From NCBI GenBank assembly GCA_030592145.1, contig JAUVKJ010000035.1, positions 1-10,150 on the forward strand: a DNA stretch of 10,150 nucleotides, in the 5' to 3' direction. Source of the DNA: Bacteroides sp. (GTDB taxonomy: Bacteria; Bacteroidota; Bacteroidia; Bacteroidales; SM23-62). Of this stretch, positions 1 through 8,110 are shown piece by piece. The translations under genes and the position numbers were made by a program. Position 1 is the stretch's first letter, and each line of letters starts with the position of its first letter. The notes below the pieces were generated by a model. It did not search any database, was not told the origin of the DNA, and saw only the letters and a list, made by a program, of their open reading frames with translations.

Positions 1-333
1 CAGGCTACCTGTAATATCACAGATTACGTCACTTAACTCGGCACTTCGCCCTAAACAGCTTGCCTCCTGAAGCAGTTCAATGGCTGATCCGAACAAAAAA
101 GCCAGGATTAGCGCAGTAATGTAATTTCGAAAAGCCGGACGTTTTAATGTGCGGATACTGGTCTGGTCCCACACAAGGAGCCAGGTAAAAACAGCAAACA
201 ATATTATATGAATTGCCTTATCCAGGCAGGGAATTGACGGAGCCTTTGACAGATTATCGGATGGTAAAAGAAAAACAAACAACATAAAAACGGACCATGC
301 CAGGGTCTTCCAGTACTTGATTATCTTATTCAT
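1..333 (-). CDS. VanZ-like membrane protein (partial, 3' end outside window)
   Basis: This open frame of 111 codons starts at ATG 333-331 and runs off the left edge without a stop, so the C-terminus is missing. The translation begins MNKIIKYWKTLAWSVF. Three hydrophobic segments lie at about residues 11-24, 41-55 and 71-88. The pattern resembles the VanZ-like family: a D38-K39 pair with H42 just before the second membrane segment, E86 and Q89 ending the third, then R96 and D102 in a GRSAELSDVICDITGS stretch. VanZ of enterococci gives low-level teicoplanin resistance, but most chromosomal relatives in Bacteroidetes are short membrane proteins of unknown role, so no resistance function is implied. 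The start is the first ATG before the hydrophobic segment; only a weak GGA lies upstream. It is divergent from the fusion gene at 489. The family call is by motif only. Confidence 0.75.
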   Translation of the reverse strand, partial: MNKIIKYWKTLAWSVFMLFVFLLPSDNLSKAPSIPCLDKAIHIILFAVFTWLLVWDQTSIRTLKRPAFRNYITALILAFLFGSAIELLQEASCLGRSAELSDVICDITGSL

Positions 334-488
334 TAAAGGTCCGTGTGTTTCAGGGACAGCTAAAAAATTCTTAAATTACCTAATGAAACGTCCATGAACT
401 TTCAAGGTTAACAGAAGTTTGCTGCTGTAAATTTAAAATTTTTACAGAGGAATTTACACGAGACAAATGACAATAAATATATTTTATT
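334..488. promoter_or_regulatory. Divergent intergenic region, VanZ-like gene / fusion gene
   Basis: This 155-bp AT-rich spacer must hold promoters for both flanking genes. I see no full Bacteroidetes promoter on either strand. On the plus strand TAAATTTA (428-435) and TATATTTT (478-485) each miss the TAnnTTTG box by one base and have no TTTG at the usual distance upstream. The second lies too close to the ATG at 489 to leave a leader. The clearest structure is the inverted repeat at 425-447, listed separately. Confidence 0.4.
425..447. repeat. Perfect 7-bp inverted repeat upstream of the fusion gene
   Basis: CTGTAAA (425-431) and TTTACAG (441-447) are exact reverse complements separated by 9 AT-rich bases. 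The repeat ends 41 bases before the start codon at 489 and overlaps a near-match to the Bacteroidetes -7 box (428-435). Its position suits a dimeric regulator operator or a short leader hairpin. The repeat is seen directly; the function is inference, and AT-rich DNA yields such repeats by chance fairly often. Confidence 0.4.
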
Positions 489-3400
489 ATGAAAAGGATG
501 ACAGCAGAGGAGATGATGAGAGAAATCAACCAGGAGAAGATCCTGACCTGGTTTGATCTGGGCTTATACCTTGATAGGTTTAAGGAAAATAAGCCCATCC
601 CCACATGTGAATTTCATGGAGAATTCGAAGATTTCAGGGGTTATCTGAACAAACGGGCCATGGCATTTGCAAGCTTTCATTATTCGGTTGACGGGGTGAC
701 AATGGAGGTGGAAAAGTATTCAAAGATACTGCGCAGCAGGTTTCCGGAAATGGAAATGCATTATATAGCAGGTCAATTTTTCCCGGAATCAGAAGACCTG
801 ATCCGGCCCGACGCAAAAAAGCTTGAGATGCGTGATCTTAGGGGTTTTAACGACTGGGAACTATACGAAGATTTTTATTTTACAAAACTGGAACGCGGAA
901 GTCCGGAGTACAATGCCCTGATCCTGAAACTGTGGAAGCAGGTAAAAAAGATATGTAAAAAGATGGGCAGGTATGTTGAGGACAATGATATTTCGCTTCT
1001 GTTTATAATTAATGTATGCTCCAATCCGGGCAATGTTGCTTACAGCCTGGCACTGGTTCTTATTTCAGAATACATGGGCATTCCGGTTATAAACAATAAT
1101 CATGATTTTTACTGGGAAGGGGGCCATAGACCCATTGATATCAAGCTGAAAAGAGCTGGCAGGGGACCCCGGGATTTTTTCTTTACAAATGCCGGCATAG
1201 GAGAGTTTTTCTCCATCATCGAAATGATCTTTCCCTGGGAATCGAGATCATGGATAAACGTGAACATTAACAGGGGACAAGTGGAACACCTGATAAAGGA
1301 GAACGGGCATAACCCGGCTAATGTGTGTGAGATAGGTACGGCGGTCGATACGAACATATACCTGAACATTTCGAAAAGAAAAAAGATAAATGCGTACCTG
1401 CAGTTTGAGAAAATATTGAGCAGGTATAAAAACACCCTGGTGGGTTATTCGGTAAAGGATGTTATACACAACAAACTTGTGGGCGAGAAAAATCCCAGGC
1501 CTATACTCATTGGTACCAAAACCAGGGCCGTTGAAAATTTTTCAACCGAGAACATCGTATTTTTGCAACCCACCAGGATCATATCGAGAAAAAAAATAGA
1601 ACTGGGATTTCGCCTTATCAAAAGGCTTTTTCAGGATACGGTATTTATTGACCATCTTGAAAAACATTCCAACCTGAAACTGACCCTGCTGATCACAGGC
1701 CCCATAGCCATCGGGCAATACTCCTATTTTGAAGAACTAATAAAAAACTTTGACAAATTTATGGATGTGCTGAAACCGGAATACAGAGAACGTATATTCA
1801 TGGCTTGCCTGTTCAGTGAACTGGACAGGGATTCTTTTAAAAAGCGCTTTGAAAAACCGGTGGGCATCCCTGAACTGTACAATATTGCATCCCTGATCCT
1901 TCTTCCAAGCGAGACGGAGGGCCGGGGGCTCCCGATCATTGAAGCCACTGCATGCGGAACCCCTATCATATGCAGAAGGTATGAACCCATGGATGTGTAC
2001 AGGGAAGTGATCGGTGAGCATCTGGAGGAACAGGACCGTCTGAAAGTAATAGAATTTGACGGGAAGAACATAAACAAAAGGCACGCAAGAGAAATAACCG
2101 ACAGGGTCTTTTTCCCCAACAAATATGTTGAGGAAGTACTTCACAACCGGAATGCTGTGTTAAAAAGGTACAGCCTGCACTCACTCGAAGAAAACCTGAT
2201 GGAAATATGCTTTCGCCTGTACAGACAATTGTTGCCGAACCGGGAATCAATGGAAAACACACAAAATGCGCTTGAAATATTCAGTAAGCTAGCGAATTTT
2301 AAAAACGAGGACCTGGATGCCCTTCTGAATACAAAATACCGTAATTACATGCCTGGATACGGCAGGCTTTCTTTTATGTTGCTGCTGAAATCTCTTATCG
2401 ATCCGAGCTTTTTCAGGGTTGAACAACAAATGTTCAAAGGTATTGCAATGAATTTTGCCCGTGAGATCATCAACCGGGATCCCGCGTATGAGAAAATACC
2501 CAATGAAAAATCGACAGCATTCTACAATGCAGTGGATAATATTTTTCATTACCGTGAAGGAGAAGATGATATACGGCATGATCATTCAATGTCGTACAGG
2601 TACCGGAACAAAAACCACTATCCTTACCAGGATTACACCATCCAGGAAATCACGGGCGTTATTAATTTATTATACAATAAGATCATTAAGCCCAGGATAA
2701 GGGTACACATTGAAGAAAGCCCTCATTTTTTCACCGACTGGAACCTTGCGCTTGCACAGCTGACCGCGAGTCTGGTGCTGGCCATCGACGACCGTGACAA
2801 ACTAATGGAAAAAATGCATGAAAATTCACCAATTGCGTATTTTCCAGGAGTATTTTTGACCTACGAACTTGAATTTTTTGCTTTACAGTCCGTGCGGTCC
2901 AGAATGGGACTGAAAATCGAGGAGGAGTTGACGGAATCAATGCTTGAAAACACCGGCATGAACATCGCCCCGGTTTACCTGTTTGCACAGGAAAGGCCAA
3001 TTGTCAGGCAGCTTAACAAAGCTGAGATCATCGAATACATCGAAAAGGGTAAAAATGAAGAGCTGAAACTTTTATATAAAATGCGCATTTTAAGGATCGT
3101 GTCCACCGAGCAATTGAGTGTTGGCATACATTTCCCACAGCTGGGAGGCAAAGCCCTGAAGGTTCTGCGAAGGATACAGCAGGAGGGGGGCTACATGATT
3201 TCAAACCGGAGGAATGCAACCGTGATGACGGATATAATTTCCATGGACCGTTTTCATATCGGGAAAGCGAGGAGCCAGATAAGTGCCAATTTGCTTGGCA
3301 TTCCAATGAATAGCGGGTATATTCAATTTGTGCCGGCCGGAATCAGGCCCACCCTTGCCTACCCAACCCCCGTTCAGACGGCCCGGGAACTAAGCGAAAC

Positions 3401-4664
3401 ACTGAAAAGCGATTTGTACCGGCAATTATGCAAAGAGATGGGAGAAAGGAAGATACTGAAAGAACTTCAGGATGACGCAGAATCAGGGGGGTCGCCCGTC
3501 AGGCATGTGCTGGAAAAGCTCCGGGGTACAATTAAAAATGCATCTGAAGTTGAATACCGGTACGTAAGTGGAGTTTATAAAGATCGACATCCCTGGAACG
3601 GCGTGATTGCAAATGCAAAAAAAGCCGGTTCCGGGAAAAAATGGAAATTCGTTACAGTTTCTTCGACAGAAAAACCCATGAGAGTTACCGCTTTTTGTAA
3701 GGAATTCGAAAAAAATATAAATATTCCCGCAAAAATTGCCTGGAATGGAGGCTATATTCTGAACCCGGAACTGGTAGGGAAACTGGGATTGCCGGAGACC
3801 TATATAGGATCTCCCCTGGGAATGATCATATCCGAATATGAAGTACTTTCCGCGCCATTGTTCAACAAAGCGGCCATGCTCATATATTCCGATGGCAGAA
3901 TCGGGATAAAACAGGTAAATGTTTCGGAAGGATTTGAAGTATCTGCCGGCAATGCAAGGATTTGCTTCGGGGCAGAAGCATACAACAGCATGGACCCGGA
4001 TATTCCGTATGCTTATTATGACCTGTTGCATGACAAAAAGGAAATACAAGCCGCCGGCAGGATTATTGTCAGGCTGGCCGGAACCCGGGTCAAGGAAGTG
4101 ATCAGGGGCGCAGATGCCGTACCAATCATACCGGTTGGTCTTACATTGTCGATCCGTAACGACGTGTTCACTGAAGAACTTAGCGTACCGGACAAAAGAA
4201 TACAACTGAAACTAAACGGACTGGAAGATGTTGAACATGCCGTGGAAGCCGGCCCAATGCTGCTTTCTCAGGGGAAGGTCTGTATAAATATGAAAAAGGA
4301 AGGATGGAAAACACGGAATTCCATCATTACCCAGGCGGCAAGGCTTGATTACACGGATATGAGGGGACCAAAAATTGCCGTGGGAATCGATGCATACGGA
4401 AATCTTTCCGTTCTTACCATCAACGGAAGGATACGTGAATCCGTCGGCGCCACGCATCAAGATATGGCGGAAATCCTCCAGAAATTCAATATCAGGGATG
4501 CCATGGGATTCGACCCCGGGGGCAGCAGCACACTTGTGGTCGACGGACATACAAAAAACATCTCTCCGTACAATCATGAATACGAGAAAAACATTTATTC
4601 CCTTCCGCCTGAACCCAGAGCCGTATCGAACGCTGTGATAGGATATATTACAGACAGGGATTAA
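489..4664 (+). CDS. Fusion: GT4 glycosyltransferase - unknown region - phosphodiester glycosidase (NAGPA) domain
   Basis: This 1391-residue protein has three parts. Residues ~55-585 resemble a GT-B, GT4-type glycosyltransferase: a DGVTMEVEK stretch near the N-terminus, HDFYW (205-209), QPTRIISRKK (360-369), and the E477-E485 pair of the EX7E motif within SETEGRGLPIIE. Residues ~590-1040 match nothing I recognise. Residues ~1050-1389 look like the NAGPA/DUF2233 phosphodiester glycosidase fold: AWNGGYI (W1085), a PKIAVGIDAYG strand, DPGGSST (D1342-T1348) and a final PRAVSNAVIGYI. NAGPA enzymes remove a sugar from a sugar-phosphodiester; GT4 enzymes transfer a sugar from an activated donor. No signal peptide or membrane segment is evident, so it is probably cytoplasmic. 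ATG 489 gives MKRM; ATG 498 is an alternative start, and neither has a clear ribosome site. hemW follows after one base. The end domains are fairly sure; donor, acceptor and product are unknown. Confidence 0.85.
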   Translation: MKRMTAEEMMREINQEKILTWFDLGLYLDRFKENKPIPTCEFHGEFEDFRGYLNKRAMAFASFHYSVDGVTMEVEKYSKILRSRFPEMEMHYIAGQFFPESEDLIRPDAKKLEMRDLRGFNDWELYEDFYFTKLERGSPEYNALILKLWKQVKKICKKMGRYVEDNDISLLFIINVCSNPGNVAYSLALVLISEYMGIPVINNNHDFYWEGGHRPIDIKLKRAGRGPRDFFFTNAGIGEFFSIIEMIFPWESRSWINVNINRGQVEHLIKENGHNPANVCEIGTAVDTNIYLNISKRKKINAYLQFEKILSRYKNTLVGYSVKDVIHNKLVGEKNPRPILIGTKTRAVENFSTENIVFLQPTRIISRKKIELGFRLIKRLFQDTVFIDHLEKHSNLKLTLLITGPIAIGQYSYFEELIKNFDKFMDVLKPEYRERIFMACLFSELDRDSFKKRFEKPVGIPELYNIASLILLPSETEGRGLPIIEATACGTPIICRRYEPMDVYREVIGEHLEEQDRLKVIEFDGKNINKRHAREITDRVFFPNKYVEEVLHNRNAVLKRYSLHSLEENLMEICFRLYRQLLPNRESMENTQNALEIFSKLANFKNEDLDALLNTKYRNYMPGYGRLSFMLLLKSLIDPSFFRVEQQMFKGIAMNFAREIINRDPAYEKIPNEKSTAFYNAVDNIFHYREGEDDIRHDHSMSYRYRNKNHYPYQDYTIQEITGVINLLYNKIIKPRIRVHIEESPHFFTDWNLALAQLTASLVLAIDDRDKLMEKMHENSPIAYFPGVFLTYELEFFALQSVRSRMGLKIEEELTESMLENTGMNIAPVYLFAQERPIVRQLNKAEIIEYIEKGKNEELKLLYKMRILRIVSTEQLSVGIHFPQLGGKALKVLRRIQQEGGYMISNRRNATVMTDIISMDRFHIGKARSQISANLLGIPMNSGYIQFVPAGIRPTLAYPTPVQTARELSETLKSDLYRQLCKEMGERKILKELQDDAESGGSPVRHVLEKLRGTIKNASEVEYRYVSGVYKDRHPWNGVIANAKKAGSGKKWKFVTVSSTEKPMRVTAFCKEFEKNINIPAKIAWNGGYILNPELVGKLGLPETYIGSPLGMIISEYEVLSAPLFNKAAMLIYSDGRIGIKQVNVSEGFEVSAGNARICFGAEAYNSMDPDIPYAYYDLLHDKKEIQAAGRIIVRLAGTRVKEVIRGADAVPIIPVGLTLSIRNDVFTEELSVPDKRIQLKLNGLEDVEHAVEAGPMLLSQGKVCINMKKEGWKTRNSIITQAARLDYTDMRGPKIAVGIDAYGNLSVLTINGRIRESVGATHQDMAEILQKFNIRDAMGFDPGGSSTLVVDGHTKNISPYNHEYEKNIYSLPPEPRAVSNAVIGYITDRD

Positions 4665-4665
4665 A

Positions 4666-5790
4666 ATGGCCGGGTTGTACATCCATATCCCCTTTTGCAG
4701 GGACGCCTGCAATTACTGCGATTTTCATTTCAGTATTTCCCTGGTTCAGCTTGAACCTATGCTGGAGGCAATTGAAAAGGAGATAAAAGCAGAAAAAAAT
4801 TTCCTGGAGGGCGAAGAGCTTGATACAATTTACCTGGGTGGCGGCACGCCTTCTGTTATGGAAACCGAACAGGTCGAACGGATATTCAAAGCCATCCGGA
4901 AATATTTTATTGTAAAGGAACATGCAGAAATCACCCTGGAGGCAAATCCGGATGATCTGAACCCGGTGTATCTTTCATCCCTGCGGCAGACCGGGATCAA
5001 CCGCCTGAGCATAGGAATACAGTCTTTTCATGACGGAGACCTGGAATTCATGAAACGCGGACATGATTCCCGTCAATCAAAAGCCTGCCTGGAATACGCA
5101 CGTAAAGCAGGATTTGACAATCTGAACCTGGACCTGATCTATGGACTTCCCGTCCTGAACAACGAAAAATGGATGGAAAACCTGGAGATCGCACTGAAAT
5201 ACCGCCCGACACATTTGGCCGCCTATCATTTAACTTACGAACAGGGAACCGTACTGGATTACCGCCGAAGGAAAGGAAAAATCGTTCCCCTGGATGAGAA
5301 CAGGAGCCTGGACCATTACAATATCCTTTGTGAGCGGATGGAGAAACATGGATACCAGCATTATGAGATTTCCAATTTTGCACTACCGGGATTCATATCA
5401 AAGCATAATTCTGCATACTGGAAAGGCGAAAAATACCTGGGGATTGGTCCCTCTGCCCATTCTTTTAATGGCAATACCAGACGATGGAACATATCAGGAA
5501 ATGCCAGCTACATGAAAAGAATAATGGAAGGAAACAGGGTTCATGAAGAGGAAATGCCCGACAATAATTCCCGGTTTCACGATTACCTGATGACCTCCCT
5601 GCGGACCATGTGGGGAGTGGATATTGAACACATCAGGCGTGAATGGGGAGAGGATTATTACAGGCATATTCTGAAGCACTCAGCTCCGTATACCAAAAGC
5701 GGTAAAATTTCAAGTGTTGGCGGCAAACTGATCCTGACCCGCGAAGGCATGTTTATATCGGATCATATCATAAGGGAATTGTTCCTTTGA
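4666..5790 (+). CDS. hemW: HemW-type radical SAM protein (heme chaperone family, formerly annotated coproporphyrinogen III oxidase-like)
   Basis: The 374-residue protein has the family's usual length. It opens with LYIHIPFC and the radical SAM cluster motif C11-xxx-C15-xx-C18 followed by DF. HemW carries CxxxCxxCxF here, whereas true HemN has a further cysteine. GGGTP (58-62) is the SAM-binding glycine motif. The NRLSIGIQSFHD and LDLIYGLP stretches are typical, and H247-N-S-A-Y-W252 is the HNxxYW motif linked to heme binding in HemW. HemW proteins bind heme and are thought to deliver it to acceptors such as respiratory enzymes; they do not show coproporphyrinogen oxidase activity. The ATG lies one base after the fusion gene's stop, with AGGGA at 4656-4660 as a plausible ribosome site, so cotranscription and translational coupling are likely. 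The TGA abuts the stop of the convergent glycosyltransferase. Confidence 0.93.
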   Translation: MAGLYIHIPFCRDACNYCDFHFSISLVQLEPMLEAIEKEIKAEKNFLEGEELDTIYLGGGTPSVMETEQVERIFKAIRKYFIVKEHAEITLEANPDDLNPVYLSSLRQTGINRLSIGIQSFHDGDLEFMKRGHDSRQSKACLEYARKAGFDNLNLDLIYGLPVLNNEKWMENLEIALKYRPTHLAAYHLTYEQGTVLDYRRRKGKIVPLDENRSLDHYNILCERMEKHGYQHYEISNFALPGFISKHNSAYWKGEKYLGIGPSAHSFNGNTRRWNISGNASYMKRIMEGNRVHEEEMPDNNSRFHDYLMTSLRTMWGVDIEHIRREWGEDYYRHILKHSAPYTKSGKISSVGGKLILTREGMFISDHIIRELFL

Positions 5791-7077
5791 TCAGGCAGCC
5801 TTTAAAGCTTTTTCGATGAGTTCCTCAAGTTTTTTCCGAAGCGTTTCGTACGAGAACAGAATTTTTCCCAGTTCAAAGTTATGTTCGGCCACCTCCCTGT
5901 TTATCTTCTCATTATAGATGACCTTTTTCATTTCTTCAAGTGCTTCCGTGGTTATAACATTGTTTTCAAGCATAACGGCCCTGAATCCCTTGCTGCCGAT
6001 ATCCGGCCAGTAGACCGGCTCATAATTGTTTACAAAAATGGGCCGCCTGGCCAGTACTGCCTCAACAAAAGCATTTCCAAATCCTTCATAGATACTGAAA
6101 TAAGTACAGGCACGGGCGCGTGCATATGCATCGGAAAGGGAATAACCGCAATCTTCACCCAGGTTACCAGAACCCTTATTGTGGAAACAATGGTATGCAA
6201 ACCGCACCCTGTCTCCCAGTTTAAGATCATGAATCTGGAGAACCAGGTCATTATAATACTTGTTTCCCTCGTCGTCTGCATAATTCCCGGTGATCACCAG
6301 CTTGATCTTTTTATCTTCGAGCTGATGAACCAGATCAATGGCAGTTTCAATGCCTTTTCGTTCGACCACGCGGGTGATCTGGAAAAGAAGAATATCATCA
6401 TCCCGGTAGCCAAGCACCTTATTAATGCTCTTGTTATGATCGTTTGGAACGCCGTAGGGAATGTCAAAATCCATGACGTTCGGAACATTTACCGATTCCC
6501 TGCCGAAACGATCCCTCAGGGTATTTTGGGCATGAGTGTTTATAACGGCATTGACATTATGAAGGCGCATCGGGAAATGAGATTCCACATATTCGTTTAT
6601 TGTATTATGGGGTGACTGGTAGCGGTCTCCTCTTTCCCAGGCAAAATCATGGTCATGCGTAATGGTAGGGATCCCGGTCTTTTTCACCACATTTTTAATT
6701 GCGAGACCCATTTCAAGATGAGAGGGAAGGCAGGAAGCATTTTCAGAAATGATAAGGTCGATATTTTTTTCCTGTATCCATTCCAGGATCTTTTTATAGA
6801 TCACCTTGCTGTACAGATCAATATGATCGATCAATTCAGCAGGATTTGTCTCAGGGTGGAAGAAAGCTTTTTTCTGGCTCCAGAAGCTTTCGGGGGAAAA
6901 AAATGACATTTCCGGAACCAGTGTTTCATAACTGCTGTGCATGGGCCTTTCTTCAAACTGGCCGGAGAGGATGAAGATCTTGTGTCCCATTCGCTGAAAC
7001 ACTTCGATCCATTTTTCAGTTTCCAGGGCAACCCCGTCAACACCGCCGATCCGGCCGATAATAACGCCAATTTTCAT
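5791..7077 (-). CDS. GT4-type glycosyltransferase
   Basis: The 428-residue protein spans a full GT-B fold. The N-terminal half begins MKIGVIIGRIGGVDGVALE, the glycine-rich first strand and loop typical of GT4 enzymes. The C-terminal half holds FQITRVVERKG (R240-K241 are the usual phosphate-contacting pair), KLVITG, and E331-GFGNAFV-E339, the EX7E nucleotide-sugar motif. HDHDFAW (141-147) corresponds to HDFYW in the fusion protein at 489-4664, and the VDGVALETEK and QITRVVERKG segments also match it, so the two are probably paralogues. No signal peptide or membrane helix is visible; it should act in the cytoplasm or at the inner membrane face. The start ATG has no Shine-Dalgarno. The gene lies 18 bases downstream of the coiled-coil gene and is probably cotranscribed with it. 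Sugar donor and acceptor cannot be read from the sequence. Confidence 0.9.
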   Translation of the reverse strand: MKIGVIIGRIGGVDGVALETEKWIEVFQRMGHKIFILSGQFEERPMHSSYETLVPEMSFFSPESFWSQKKAFFHPETNPAELIDHIDLYSKVIYKKILEWIQEKNIDLIISENASCLPSHLEMGLAIKNVVKKTGIPTITHDHDFAWERGDRYQSPHNTINEYVESHFPMRLHNVNAVINTHAQNTLRDRFGRESVNVPNVMDFDIPYGVPNDHNKSINKVLGYRDDDILLFQITRVVERKGIETAIDLVHQLEDKKIKLVITGNYADDEGNKYYNDLVLQIHDLKLGDRVRFAYHCFHNKGSGNLGEDCGYSLSDAYARARACTYFSIYEGFGNAFVEAVLARRPIFVNNYEPVYWPDIGSKGFRAVMLENNVITTEALEEMKKVIYNEKINREVAEHNFELGKILFSYETLRKKLEELIEKALKAA

Positions 7078-7095
7078 TTGTTTAGAATTTAATAA

Positions 7096-7989
7096 TTATT
7101 TCAAAGCAAAACTTGTGGATCCGATCTGATGCCCGCCGGCATACAGGATCAGCTTGTATTCGCCAGGAACGAGTTGTCCGTCGTTCTGCCAGTAAATACA
7201 AAGATCCACATCTATATTTTCATAACTTACCTCCCGGCTGGCGGTATAAACGATTTGTTCTCCTTCAAAATCAAAAAAATTCACGCCTGCTGTAAGGATC
7301 ACATTATCGGGTCTGGCGATCCGCATGTAGATAATTTTAGGTCCTGCTTCAAGGATGGAATTTTCCCTGAGTGTAAAACAGGTCTTTAGACGTATAGCCT
7401 TGTCATAACGCGTTGTTTCCCGCCCCTTGTCGTTTCTCAGCGCAGTAAGGACAATATTTTTTGCGCTCAGGATGGAAGCCATTTCCACTTTGCTTGTCAG
7501 CTCCTCCTTGGCTTCGGATAACTCATTTCTTTCGGTTTCCGACCTCCGGAGCCGCTTCCGGACCTCAAGGTTTTCGGCCCTCAGTTCCTCGTTGGCCATA
7601 TTGAGTGAATCGATTTGAACGACGTAAGATCTTAACACCTTGCGAATGGTCCGGAGTTCCTTCTCATAAATGCGGATCTTGTAGATATTGTTGGCGCTGA
7701 TCTTAAGCAGGCGTTCTATCCTTTCCTGCTCGGCCTGCAATTTAATGTTCATGGTATCGTTTTCAGACTTAAGGGAGTCATACTCGACGTATATTTCCAT
7801 TAATTCCGTTTCAAGGTTTTCCCTCTGCCTGGTTAACTCAGCCTTTTCAATTTCGGATTGCTTTTTTAATTCATAATAGGTATATCCCAGGTATCCCACG
7901 GCGCAAACCAGGGCAATTACCAGTATAATAAGAAACACAGGTGTTTTTTTCCTGGGTTTCTCGTACAAAATCTCCTTGTTATGATCCAT
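7096..7989 (-). CDS. Membrane-anchored coiled-coil protein of unknown function
   Basis: The 297-residue protein starts with a short basic stretch (MDHNKEILYEKPRKK) followed by one hydrophobic segment at about residues 17-37, so it is probably a type II single-pass protein with the rest in the periplasm. Residues ~38-170 are rich in E, K, R and L with heptad-like spacing and read as a long coiled coil. Residues ~171-297 alternate hydrophobic and polar residues with PGEYKLILYAGG near the end, suggesting a small beta-sandwich domain. I do not recognise a named family. It is the first gene of a likely two-gene unit with the glycosyltransferase at 5791-7077, 18 bases apart. A scaffold or adaptor role at the envelope is possible, but only from architecture and neighbour. 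The start is the only ATG before the basic stretch. Confidence 0.8.
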   Translation of the reverse strand: MDHNKEILYEKPRKKTPVFLIILVIALVCAVGYLGYTYYELKKQSEIEKAELTRQRENLETELMEIYVEYDSLKSENDTMNIKLQAEQERIERLLKISANNIYKIRIYEKELRTIRKVLRSYVVQIDSLNMANEELRAENLEVRKRLRRSETERNELSEAKEELTSKVEMASILSAKNIVLTALRNDKGRETTRYDKAIRLKTCFTLRENSILEAGPKIIYMRIARPDNVILTAGVNFFDFEGEQIVYTASREVSYENIDVDLCIYWQNDGQLVPGEYKLILYAGGHQIGSTSFALK

Positions 7990-8110
7990 AAGTGATTGAC
8001 CGGTTTAGATTTAAAGAACAAATGTACAAATCTTTCAAATATACCTTTTTAACGGATGCCAAACGTAATAATTTCAAGATTCATATCCTTAATTCATTGA
8101 TTTTGTGTTG

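Noticed and set aside
380..604. Minus-strand open frame of 74 codons with a hydrophobic stretch
   Set aside because: It mostly overlaps the start of the fusion gene antisense and its hydrophobicity comes from the AT-rich spacer; the VanZ-like gene on the same strand is the real one.
3483..4205. Minus-strand open frame of 240 codons
   Set aside because: It lies wholly antisense to the NAGPA-like part of the fusion gene, whose motifs are clear. The translation is rich in C, F and H without domain pattern.
4666..5790. True oxygen-independent coproporphyrinogen III oxidase (HemN)
   Set aside because: The cluster motif is CxxxCxxCxF without the extra cysteine of HemN, the length is ~375 rather than ~450 residues, and the HNxxYW motif points to HemW.
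5881..6615. Plus-strand open frame of 244 codons
   Set aside because: It is antisense to the GT4 enzyme, whose motifs are intact on the minus strand. No recognisable domain or start signal.
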